Below are positions 54,942-64,000 of a DNA stretch of 64,000 bases, piece by piece. The notes beneath the pieces were generated by a model that saw nothing but the letters and a program-made list of their open reading frames with translations, was not told the origin of the DNA and searched no databases. A program made the translations under genes and the position numbers. Each line of letters starts with the position of its first letter. The first letter of the stretch is position 1. The DNA is from Deroplatys truncata (lineage: Eukaryota > Arthropoda > Insecta > Mantodea > Mantidae): assembly GCA_030765065.1 (NCBI GenBank), contig CM060990.1, positions 278,035,341 to 278,099,340 of the forward strand, read 5' to 3'.

Positions 54942-56469
54942 CTGGTGAGCAAAACCTAAGGACGAAAGTAATCTTCGCATTCTGTGACACTGCCGAGTAA
55001 TATAGTTCGATGAAACTTGAATCATACATAGAGGGAAATGCTACGGTATGCTACAGTAGGCAACTAAATGAAATATGCAATGAGACGAACAGAAATGCCA
55101 CTTTTATTCATAAACCATAAGCTGCACTTAAGTCAATACCGCATATGATTGCCCTGTAGATTTACAGAAAGAGATGCATGCTGCTTAAAAGGGTATATGA
55201 TCACCACGGACAGCAATGCATGCTCTGCATCGTGCTCCCATGCTGGCCACAAGGTTGGTAAGCAGTTCTTGTGGTTGGGTGTTCCATTCCTCCACCAGCG
55301 CTGTTGACAACTGTTGGATGGTGGTTGGTGTATGTGGATGTGATGCAATGCGTCTCCCTAAAGCATCCCACACGTGTTCGATGGGATTTAAATCGGGGGA
55401 ACGCGCAGGACAGTCCATTCGCCGAATATCCTCTCGTTCCAAGAGATCCACTACCAGCGCAGTTCGATACGGTCGCGCAGTCATCCATAAAAATGAAGTC
55501 AGGGCCGACTGCACCCCTGAAAAGACGCACATGGGGAAGGAGTGCAGTATCACAATAACGTTGACCAGTGAGCGTACCGTGTTCAAAGATTTGGAGGTCG
55601 GTGCGCCCATGCAACATTATGCCTCCCCAAAACCATAACACCCGGACCACAAAAACGATCATGTTCAAGGATGTTCCTGGGTTCATTACGTGTTCCCACC
55701 TCTCGCCAGATGAGGGTACGTCGAGAATCACTACTTAGACTGAATCTTCTCTCATCCGAGAAGAGCACGCGACCCCATTTTTCGTTGGTCCAAATTTGAT
55801 GCTCTTGGGACCATCGCAAACGGTGCCGCGGATGTCAATGGAACACAACATACCGGCCGTCGGGCAGAGACCACCGATGTGTAGTCGCCGTGCCACTGTG
55901 TATCGTGAGATTGCGTGCCTAGCTGTCCTGTTAAATGTGGTTGCAATTGCACCCGCTGTTTGGCGTGGATACCTTCTTGCCTGTTGCAAAATGTAGCGGT
56001 TATCTGCTGCTGTAGTTGAGCGTGGTTGACCACCACCTCTCCTTGGGACAGCAGTGTCGGTGGTTTGGAAGGTTCCCCATGCACGTGAAACAATGCTGTG
56101 AACAATTCCAAACTCCTGAGCAACACTCGTCACACTTCGACCTTCTTCCAGTTTTCCGATGATTCTTCCCCGTGTGAAGTCATCCAAATGGTGTCTACGG
56201 GCCATGTTGCAATGAAGAACACTACTACAGTGCACTAACAGCTCGCTAATTGCCACACACCATCTTGTCCTGTAACGTCAACTGCCCCGTGTTGCGGGAT
56301 CAGACACATTTGGCACTATAGGCTCGCTACTTACGGCATGTGTCGTCCAGCTTTCTGTGTATGTATGAGACCTCTGGCAACATGTTCCCGCACCTTCATC
56401 TATTTTCACCAAGTAGTTCATTTGTTATGTCACTTTATCCATCTCGTCCTTACGTTTTGCACACCAGCG
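54942..56469 (-). mobile_element. Tc1-like element
   Basis: The left end reads TACTGGTGAGCAAAACCTAA and the complement of the right end reads TACGCTGGTGTGCAAAACGT, followed on both sides by AAGGACGA. The inverted repeat is diverged but clear, and TA-rich DNA flanks both ends. A broken transposase is on the minus strand. It abuts the mariner-like element starting at about 56477. Confidence 0.82.
55185..56205 (-). pseudogene. Tc1-like transposase, broken
   Basis: From high to low coordinates: a helix-turn-helix region (56205-55900; LDDFTRGRIIGKLEEGRSV, RYTVARRLH), VLFSDERRFSLSSDS (first catalytic Asp, near 55760), FIFMDDCA (second Asp, near 55490), and SPDLNPIEHVWDALG (the Glu of the DD34E triad, near 55385). 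The pieces lie in three frames. The triad is preserved, so decay is mostly by frameshift. This family pastes into TA. Confidence 0.9.
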
Positions 56470-56477
56470 TATATATA

Positions 56478-58345
56478 CAGAATGAATCACCTAAAACCTG
56501 CACCGCAAATATTTCGGAAATGGAAAGTGCTATTGTGCAGTTTTCACAGCATTGATTGGTATTCAGGGGCTCGTACATTTAGCCTATACACAGATTTTAA
56601 TAATTCTGAGAAAGTGTATTTTTTGAACAAACATACAAATTTTAAATGGAACAATGCCAGTTACATCAACAGAATAAAGGAACGGTAAATTAAAATGTCA
56701 ATGATCTTTGTTGCAGGATTCTAGTGCAAGTGGTTTATAAGAAATGGTATTTTAAAAAGTTTCCACCCCGACAATTGTTTGTCCCATTCAACCTGCTTAG
56801 TTGCTAGATACGATGTTATGTTTGTTTGCATTGCTTTCTCTTCATTGATTGCATTGCGACTTTCTGGTGTTAGTTTGTGACAGTTCAAGCAGTAAGTCGT
56901 GAGTGGAAGATGGGGTTTAGTAATGCAGAAAAAGCCGACATGCTCATGGTGTATGGAGAGTGTAGGAAGAATGCAGTTCGTTCCTGTACGGTGTATGCGG
57001 AAACGTATCCCAATAGACGTCAACCATCTCGGCAATTGTTTATCAACCTCTTCAACCAATTACAAGAAAGTGGTACTGTAACACCTAGAAAACGTAACAG
57101 AAGCAAACCAGTGACTGGAGAAGAGGCAGAAATTAATGTTTTGGATGCCGTTGCAGTAGATCCGCAAATTAGTTCCCGCACTATCGCACGTGGAAGTGGC
57201 ATAAGTCAGGCAAGTGTACTGCGCATTCTCCATCGACATAGGTTCCATCCCTATCACATCTCTCTCCATCAAGAGCTGCATGGAAACGATTTTGAGAATC
57301 GTGTTAACTTTTGTACATGGTCACTAAGACATAATACTCCAGATTCATCATTATCTTGTTTAGTGGTGAGGCAACATTTACTAATCATGGACAGGTAAAC
57401 CGCAGAAACATGCGCTATTGGTCTGTTAACAATCCCCATTGGCTTCGTCAGGTGGAACGTCAGCGTCCATGGAGTTTAAACCTGTGGTGTGGGACCGTGA
57501 ACCATCAGCTCATAGGCCCTTTGTTCATAGAAGGAACAATGAACTCGCACAAGTATCGCAGCCTCCTGACAGACCATCTGCCACAAATGCTAGAAGACGC
57601 TCCTTTGCAGACTAGGAGGAACCTGCGGTACCAACATGATGGCTGTCCAGCCCATAGTGCACGAAGTACCACAGTTTGTTTTAACGGATTGTTTCCAAAT
57701 CGTTGGATTGGACGAAGAGGACCTGTACCTTGACCGGCCTGTTCAACGGATCTGACCCCTTTAGACTTTTTTCTGTGACGAAGGCTGAAAGACACTGTCT
57801 ACAAGGATATACCAACTACACCAGACGATATGAAACGAGTATTACTGCTGCCTGTCCCGAAATTTCCGCTGAAATGCCAGAACGGTGCAGCAGTCTTTCT
57901 ATAGCAGACTGGAAGCGTGTATTGAAGCTGCCGGTGGTCATTTTGAACACAACGTTTGAAGGGCTATGTTCTGTTTACTTGTAAGAATCCACAGAAGTAT
58001 TGTAATTCCCTTTTGTTTCTCTTTGGTTTGTGCTACCACAGGTTGTACAAGTGTCGGTGCCTAAAAGTTTCAAAATAAGATTTCTCGTAAACTACTTGCA
58101 CTAGAATCTTGCAACGCCACTGACATTCTAATTTACAATACCTTTATTCTATTGATGTAACTAGGCCTTATTCCATTTAAAAATTGTATGTTTGCTCAAA
58201 AATACACTTTCTTAGTATTATTAAAATCTGTTTATACGCTAAATGTACGAGCCCCTGACTACCAATCACTGCTGGGAAAACTGCAAATCAATAGCACTTT
58301 CCATTTCAGAAATGTTTGCGGTGCAAGTTCTAGGTGTATCACCTG
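56478..58345 (+). mobile_element. mariner-like element with very long inverted repeats
   Basis: The first roughly 280 bp (56478 to about 56770) match the reverse complement of the last roughly 285 bp (about 58055-58345): shared words include AAATGGAAAGTGCTATTG, CAGGGGCTCGTACATTTAG and GATTCTAGTGCAAGT. The outermost ends (CAGAATGAATCACCTAAAAC and the complement CCAGGTGATACACCTAGAAC) are more diverged. A transposase lies between them on the plus strand. Classical mariner ends are about 30 bp, so these are unusually long. Confidence 0.9.
56877..57985 (+). pseudogene. Transposase with a DUF4817-type N-terminus, broken
   Basis: The first frame (56877-57398) has FSNAEKADMLMVYGECRKNA and NRRQPSRQLF, the helix-turn-helix (DUF4817-like) region common in insect transposase-like genes, then a second helix-turn-helix (ISSRTIARGSGISQASVLR). 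The catalytic part follows in 57356-57733, with LFSGEATF-type sequence where a catalytic Asp would be, a WCGTVNHQLIGPLF block and QHDGCPAH (second Asp). The last block (about 57745-57800, TDLTPLDFFL) holds the third Asp in a shifted frame. First Asp to Gly loss and at least two frameshifts make it inactive. Confidence 0.82.
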
Positions 58346-58374
58346 GTGTGTGTGTGTGTGTGTGTGTGTGTGTA
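58346..58374. repeat. (GT)n microsatellite
   Basis: About thirteen GT units directly at the right end of the long-TIR element, probably part of or next to its target. Confidence 0.9.
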
Positions 58375-59739
58375 GCAGATCTTATACCTTTATTCTAAAA
58401 TTCCAAGAGCCCTAAATTTAAGTGAAACATGGATCGAAGTTGTGTTAACATAACTTTTTCCTGGTATTAAATTTTGATTCCATAAGCTTCATATTTTTAC
58501 TCCACCCTATTGTGCAACGCACTAGTCAAGTGATGTTTTCAGTACCGGAAGGAAAACTGTTTTCGGTGGCTAATAATTTAACACAAGGAAAGGTTTAACC
58601 GCACATGAACTTACGCCTGTTTGTTATACCTGTTATGCAATCAGTATACCTCCTTCCGTAGAAGGGGTTTATGTTCACGAATAACAAAGAAAAATAGAAT
58701 AAATTATTTAACACCCTACCTATGGATACGCTACAAAGAAAACTTACGAGACAATATGTCGTTACAAACCGTGTTAGGTAACAAAGAATGAAAAGGTCAA
58801 TTACAGACACCATTTATCGGTTACATTTATACTGTATAGTATGTATTAGGAGAAGCAGTAGTTGCCCTATAGTTATTGGCAGGGTAAGGTTCCAGGACAC
58901 CTTAAGAGCGAAGCGAAGTGTACTGTGCAACATGTAGGATGGAGTGAGGTGGCGCATTGGAGTTTTATTTACCTGGGAGGCCGTGTACAATCCGCTCCGT
59001 GACTTGAGGTATAACACATCTTCTATGTAACAGCTTCAAAAGGTACCTCAAGACTATTCACCACTGCTCCATTTAGGTATCCAGAAACTGAATCCAACTT
59101 GCCTGATACTGAAAAAGCGAAAACACTATTCCAATTGCAGTAATCCCAACCCCAGCAGCACACCGGCGACATATTTGTTTACACCAAGTCACCATCGGTG
59201 GTGATGCACATACACATTTTCTGAAATGTTTTTTTTTTAGCGTAGTCTATTATTACACTGTTAACTACAGTAATTCGCACAAAATAAAAACTTACTCGAA
59301 GACATTTGGTGATAGTTTCATTGTATGTGCAAATAATATTAAATATATGCAAACTAAGTTAATGTCTGTACTAAAACATGCCTTGTATTTTAAAACTAAA
59401 CCATATAACCTCTCATTCGTCACACATACCTAATGTAAAATACGAAAATATTCTCCTTTGGATTCTAGTGCATGTCAGTAGACAAAATAAGAGTGATCCA
59501 GCGAAAGGATGATATGCATATACTTGAAGAAAGGGAAGGAGGGGAAAGGAGTTCGACAGAGGGGCCTGAAAGTATGCCGGGAGGCTCAGTATGGCATATA
59601 CATGTGTATGTACAGTATATATGTAAATGCATGTTTGATGTGTGTTGTAAGACACGTGGATGTATATCTTAACATGTTTGTATGTTGCACGACGTATGTA
59701 TGCTGCGATATACTTCTATGACCAATACATCTAACCCAA
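58375..59739. other. Unassigned AT-rich DNA
   Basis: No recognisable gene on either strand; short frames (58595-58813, 58814-59017, 59472-59672) show no family. A T-run lies near 59229-59237. TATA/GTAT-rich DNA near 59600-59700 gives by-product frames only. Confidence 0.45.
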
Positions 59740-60480
59740 ACTAAGTTAACATATCTCAGCTTTCCTATGCTAACCTACTCTACACCACTTAAACTAAGCT
59801 AATCTCACGTTACCAACCAGACTTTCCTCAAAAACCCAAACTAACCTAGATTCAGCTAACCTAACATAACCTGACATCTAAGCCAAATTAACCTATCACT
59901 GCCTAGTCTCAACCTCGCTTCACCTTAAAACCTAAGTTAAGTTAACCTAACCTCAGCTAACTTGGTCCTTTGTCAATATGACGGCAGTAATTTGTTTATA
60001 TTTTTGCAACATTTTTTACACTGAGGTAAATTAAATAGGGATTACAATCTTCCTGAGCAAGGTTTCCGATGCAGCTATTCTAACATATAGCAAGAGCTTA
60101 TTTTGAGCTATTTTTGCGCTTTATTCAGGTTTCATTTCTGTTTATTTCTGATTCTTTTTAGTTTCAGTTCATTGGGGATATTTTCAAGTTACTTATGACA
60201 ATTTCGATTTATAAACAGTTTGGTAGTGGTTTATTAGTATAATTTGTAGTTGATACACGTTTATTGATTGGTGTCTCTCCTCTTTTATCTGGGCTTGAGA
60301 CCAGCACTAGAAGCTATTCCTAGTGGCAGAGTTACCACCCTCCTAACCGGTTTTCATTCTTCGTCATGCATTTTGTATGTAAGTGATGAAGTAAAAATAA
60401 TTTTCCGTACTTAAGACACGGAGATCAACATCTCCAGATGTGTTACCTTCTATTATGCACTAGTCACAATGTCATAAGCA
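59740..60480 (+). repeat. Large TTAGG-rich complex repeat, copy D (partial)
   Basis: A CCTAACC-rich block (59740-59970) is followed by the equivalent of block 3 of copy A, including the hairpin motif at about 60297-60331 (ACCAGCACTAGAAGCTATTC, CTAGTGGCAGAG) and the following TTTTCATTCTTCGTCATGCA segment. It is more diverged than A or B. It ends where the polymerase remnant begins. Confidence 0.7.
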
Positions 60481-60484
60481 TATG

Positions 60485-63400
60485 CAGATAATCCGAAACA
60501 ATGTGTTGCTGAGACTGGAAAAGGTTCTTTGGTATTTTTGTGATTTCGTAAGTCCTAAGACAATCCACACATACATCAAATGTGGTGTATTTCTTAAAAG
60601 TGTAACTTTGATGCCTTTATATCAAATCTCCATCAATAACGAGAACATACATTTTGGTCGGATACCGAAAAAGCTTATTTTTTCCTATTCGTTTCAGCTT
60701 TAAATGTTCCCATAAGTCTTTTGTTTTGTGTAGAATGACATGCATGATTTACAGAATAATCAGTGGTATCTAGATGCCCTAGAAAATCTAGTTTATCCTC
60801 TTACACGTCTCTAGTTCTTGTCAATCGAGGAGTCTATTCTATTAAAGAGCTTGAGCTATTCAACTCCCCAATACGGTAATAGCGCATCATACTGATATAA
60901 GTTCATAAGGGGTCTAATACACTCTTACCAATTTACGAATACATATGCGTTAAGCCATACTAACATCAGCTACGTTATGACCGCATATGATTTATCAATA
61001 AATATCGGTTTAGCAAACAACCATTCTAGAGTCTTCACGTGTGTTGCAGATCCTATGTCCATAACTTCACCTAAAATCTTGCATAGGTTTCCAAATATGG
61101 CTTTGTTAAACAACTTGTATACCTCATTTAAAAAAAATCATTTCTTGCCTGTTGCAGCTGCTGCTAAATTCAAAGTAAGGTTTCAACCATTGCGACTGAT
61201 GAAACTGAAGTACCCCACGTACTTCTGTTAATCGTAATCCACGCGAGAGAGCCTATTTTAAAGTCATGTAATGAACTACATATTCTTCTCACTTTCAAGA
61301 TGGGAAATAAGTTTCTTTTATGATGCCTCCTAAGGTTTAATATACTCTGGCAGAAAAAGCAAATTATAGACATAACAGAGCTCTGAAGGATGATCCACAG
61401 GTACTTCTAAATTATACCCAAACGGAGCATATACTTTTAATGATTCTGTGTGACAGTTCGGACCATTCCACTCAAAAGCACAAGCCATGGGATAACTTAT
61501 AGCCCACCCTAAAGGATATTTTTGTCTTCGTAAGTAATAAATCAGGTTTCTGAGGATCCCACTGCTCCATGTAAATAGATGTTATTTGCTTCAGGATAAC
61601 GATGGGAAACTTGACATAGGCGCCTCCTATACCAGAGTACATCATGAGAAAATTACCATAATCAGTAATAAGTAACTCAATCTCAAATTCCGGTATATAG
61701 CAGCACAGGATCCGACGAAAATCCAGGTTATGTATAGCAATTGCAGAATCACTATTGCGCGTTTCTAGTGTTCCTTCTCTGTACGTTCCAAAAAAAACAT
61801 CTCAGAGGAGTACATCAAGTTAGGAAAGGATTTCTATATTAGTCTAAGCATCTTCTTTTAAAATGTTCCCATAATCGTTCATTTGTTTCATTCCGTTTCT
61901 TCTAGAACGCTTTCGTCGGCGGTAGGCCTATCCCGCTCAACGCATCCTATGAAGTAATCATACGAGAATACTCCCTTACGTGTCATCAAACTCAACTTGT
62001 CTTTTCCAAAGTACTTCACTGTTTCAAGCTGTTTTATGTTTTACTAGCTCTCCCAGGCCTACACCAAGTAAACGAAATGTGTTTACAAATCCGAGGTTAA
62101 TATCCCCAACATACTTTGAGAAGTACACGTAGTTTTCTTATGAATTCGGTACAATATATCGCAAACTGATAAAATTAATGTGAATCACACCCGCTCAACT
62201 TCAACTTATGCACGAAAATTGGAATATAATCGGGAGTTTTGAATGCCAGATTACACTTAGGTGCACTTCCACAATATTCATTCTTTTCATGATCGTAAAC
62301 TCTTACTTTCCATTTCTGCACTGGGAATTCTTTACCATACAATTGGCACAGTGTAGATGACCCGAAATACTTGTATTGTTTTGCTAGTTTTAGGGTTTAC
62401 ACATATATGCCATCGATTTTCTTTAGTAAACTGCGTACTTCAACTTCTCAACTGCATTATAACCTCGCTAAACATATCGTTCTAAAAGAACATCCGTTTC
62501 TAGGTGAGCAACAGATTTTGAAATTTTAACACAAGCAAAAAGCTCTTTGGAGAATAGTTCTGATATGCCGCTCTATAACTCATATCAGCATTTGGTGAAC
62601 ATGCGCCATATGGAGTGAGAATGTTCGCAAAATCTGCATAGATGACGTATGGTAGTTTCAGCGTCCTCCCCAAAGTTTAAATTGGACAATTGATTGATTC
62701 TTACCGGGCATAATACCCCTAGTAATACCACGGTGTCTACAAAATTCTGTTTCTCCAATTTTTCCAGTCCACCTTCGCCATATTGATTGCGAAAATGAAC
62801 CATTTTTGCATGTATACATCCTTATATTAAATTAAATTTAGTTTTTATATATGGACGCTATTTAACTGCTGTGGTCTTTAGCGTCCCATTCTATATTGGA
62901 CGTGAAAGACCGGTAATTTTGCTCAGAGACCTCTTTACCAGCCTTCAGGTTCTTTTACGTGCCGTAAATCTACGACACGGGACCACCGGCTTTACTTACC
63001 TTCCGAAGGAAGCCATGCTAAGAATTATTACGCCCGAAAAACTCCATTGCCCGCCGCCGGGTTTAAACCCGCGAGCTTGGGAATTAGATACTAGCCTGAT
63101 CCTTCCATTAAGATATGGTTTTCTGGTGTAGAATAAGATTGAAACCTTTATACACATACTGTGATGGTGATTAAAGACATCACTTAGCAGTAGCAAATGA
63201 CGAGGCTAAGAAGCTCTTCAGTAACTATCTTTACAGGAAACAGTTAATGTTTTACATCCAGTGGAGAAACATTAACACATCTTATTAATCTTTTTCAAAT
63301 TTTGGGATTTCTTCCATAGAGAAAAACAAAATTACATAAAACATCGTGCTTATCTTCCAGGTCTCTTTAATTCCTGACAACTTGGAGATTGTTTTGCACG

Positions 63401-63950
63401 ATTTTTTCCAGGACAGCGTACATAAAACATTTCTCATCACTGAGATTAGGATTTAGTCATTAGCTTCCACAGCTGATGGTAGTGGAACACAGGTGTTTCC
63501 GCGAAGAGGGTTACGCTTATAAATTCTAAGCCGAACGCCTTCAACAGAAAGAAAGACCAACTGCTACCCTTAAGCTAACATTGCTCCATTTCTCTAACAG
63601 TTTTGAATTTCGTTTGTAATGGGACATTTAAATCAGTCTGAAGACAGCGCGGCATCAAGAAATGGATATTGAAAATGATTAATCGCATATTCTTGTGAAT
63701 CCTCATTTCTTTTTAAGCAGCTTTAATGATCCGTTAATTACAGAGAATAAAACATTTGCTTATAACGTCCTTCAAATGCTGTTTTATAATGGCATGTTGC
63801 ATTTTTCGACTAAATCGACAACAGCTGATAACTCCTATGTTGGGTTTTAATTCTCCTCTTACAGCTGATTTACCTGCATGCCACTTCGTGTGGTCGACCC
63901 TTATACTTGTAGTTGAAGAATCTATCATATGCATTCACTTGAAGAGCTGC
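60485..63950 (-). pseudogene. Decayed family-B DNA polymerase of Polinton/adintovirus/bidnavirus type
   Basis: Successive minus-strand blocks keep the order of a protein-primed-type viral polymerase B. About 63545-63478 reads NPLRGNTCVPLP (N-terminal conserved block). About 62320-62235 reads WKVRVYDHEKNEYCGSAPKC, a zinc/HNH-like segment before the exonuclease. About 61985-61955 reads RKGVFSYDYF. About 61695-61600 carries a GIGGAYVK stretch. About 61512-61470 reads LGWAISYPMACAFEW, the region of the first catalytic Asp motif (not preserved). About 61200-61090 reads the motif region ending KAIFGN. About 60725-60690 reads NKRLMGTFKAE, and about 60590-60555 reads TTFDVCVDCLR. Stops and frameshifts are very frequent and I cannot find the DTDS active-site motif. 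A SINE interrupts it at 62828-63094. The N-terminus probably lies beyond the window. Long dead. Confidence 0.7.
62828..63094 (-). mobile_element. tRNA-headed SINE, copy 4, inside the polymerase remnant
   Basis: Relative of 16131-16425 on the minus strand: the tail is at 62828 (AAATTTAGTTTTTATATATG), the body includes TACGTGCCGTAAATCTACGA and TTACCTTCCGAAGGAAGCCA, and the tRNA-like B-box side is at about 63055 (GGGTTTAAACCC). The A-box end is cut. Polymerase blocks lie on both sides, so it inserted after the viral sequence did. Confidence 0.88.
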
Positions 63951-64000
63951 CTGCAGGACACCTCATTACGTCTCTCAAGAGCTTCTCAGAAAAGTTTTTT

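Noticed and set aside
58814..59017. 67-codon minus-strand frame
   Set aside because: No family resemblance; lies in unassigned AT-rich DNA.

Overview
This is a eukaryotic, almost certainly insect, intergenic or heterochromatin-like window dominated by mobile DNA. The evidence is insect-type mariner, piggyBac, hAT and Tc1-like transposases, jockey-, R1-, I- and CR1-type LINEs, a tRNA-Lys-primed LTR retrotransposon, tRNA-headed SINEs, and long blocks rich in the insect telomere-like pentamer TTAGG/CCTAA. I found no intact host gene. The best host-like candidate is a THAP-domain fragment at about 10.06 kb. The species cannot be named from the sequence.

Layout. 0-2.9 kb: a 357-bp tandem duplication, then unassigned AT-rich DNA. 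3.0-7.4 kb: a nearly complete minus-strand CR1-like LINE (PHD/esterase ORF1 with a 2A-like N-terminus, EN, RT, and a 19-bp minisatellite in the 3' UTR). 7.4-11.4 kb: unassigned DNA with a palindrome and the THAP fragment. 11.4-13.9 kb: a LINE 3' fragment, then a mariner. 13.9-18.8 kb: copy A of a large TTAGG-rich repeat holding a SINE. 18.8-25.1 kb: a second mariner, two tRNA-SINEs, an I-type LINE and another LINE. 25.2-27.1 kb: copy C of the large repeat, inverted, with a SINE. 27.6-28.4 kb: a satellite whose minus strand resembles truncated C2H2 zinc-finger units.

28.4-33.9 kb holds remains of an endogenous DNA virus: a small OB-fold-like gene with an apparent intron on the plus strand, and on the minus strand a penton-like gene followed by a double-jelly-roll (DJR) capsid-like gene. 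33.9-45.3 kb is copy B of the large repeat, inverted relative to A and split by an LTR retrotransposon (4-bp target duplication CCTA), which itself carries an R1-type LINE. 45.4-54.1 kb is a jockey LINE split by a piggyBac at TTAA, which is split by a hAT (8-bp target duplication GTGATAAG). 54.2-54.9 kb looks like a second, eroded copy of the OB-fold gene and its promoter. 54.9-58.4 kb: a Tc1-like element next to a mariner-like element with very long inverted repeats. 59.7-60.5 kb: copy D of the large repeat. 60.5 kb to about 63.95 kb: a heavily decayed family-B DNA polymerase of the Polinton/adintovirus/bidnavirus type on the minus strand, interrupted by a SINE and probably continuing past the window.

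The most interesting signal is the virus-derived gene set (OB-fold protein, penton-like, DJR capsid-like, family-B polymerase). All copies are broken and none looks expressible as an intact virus. Whether they come from one integration or several is unresolved; the capsid-like gene has far fewer lesions than the polymerase, which hints at different ages.
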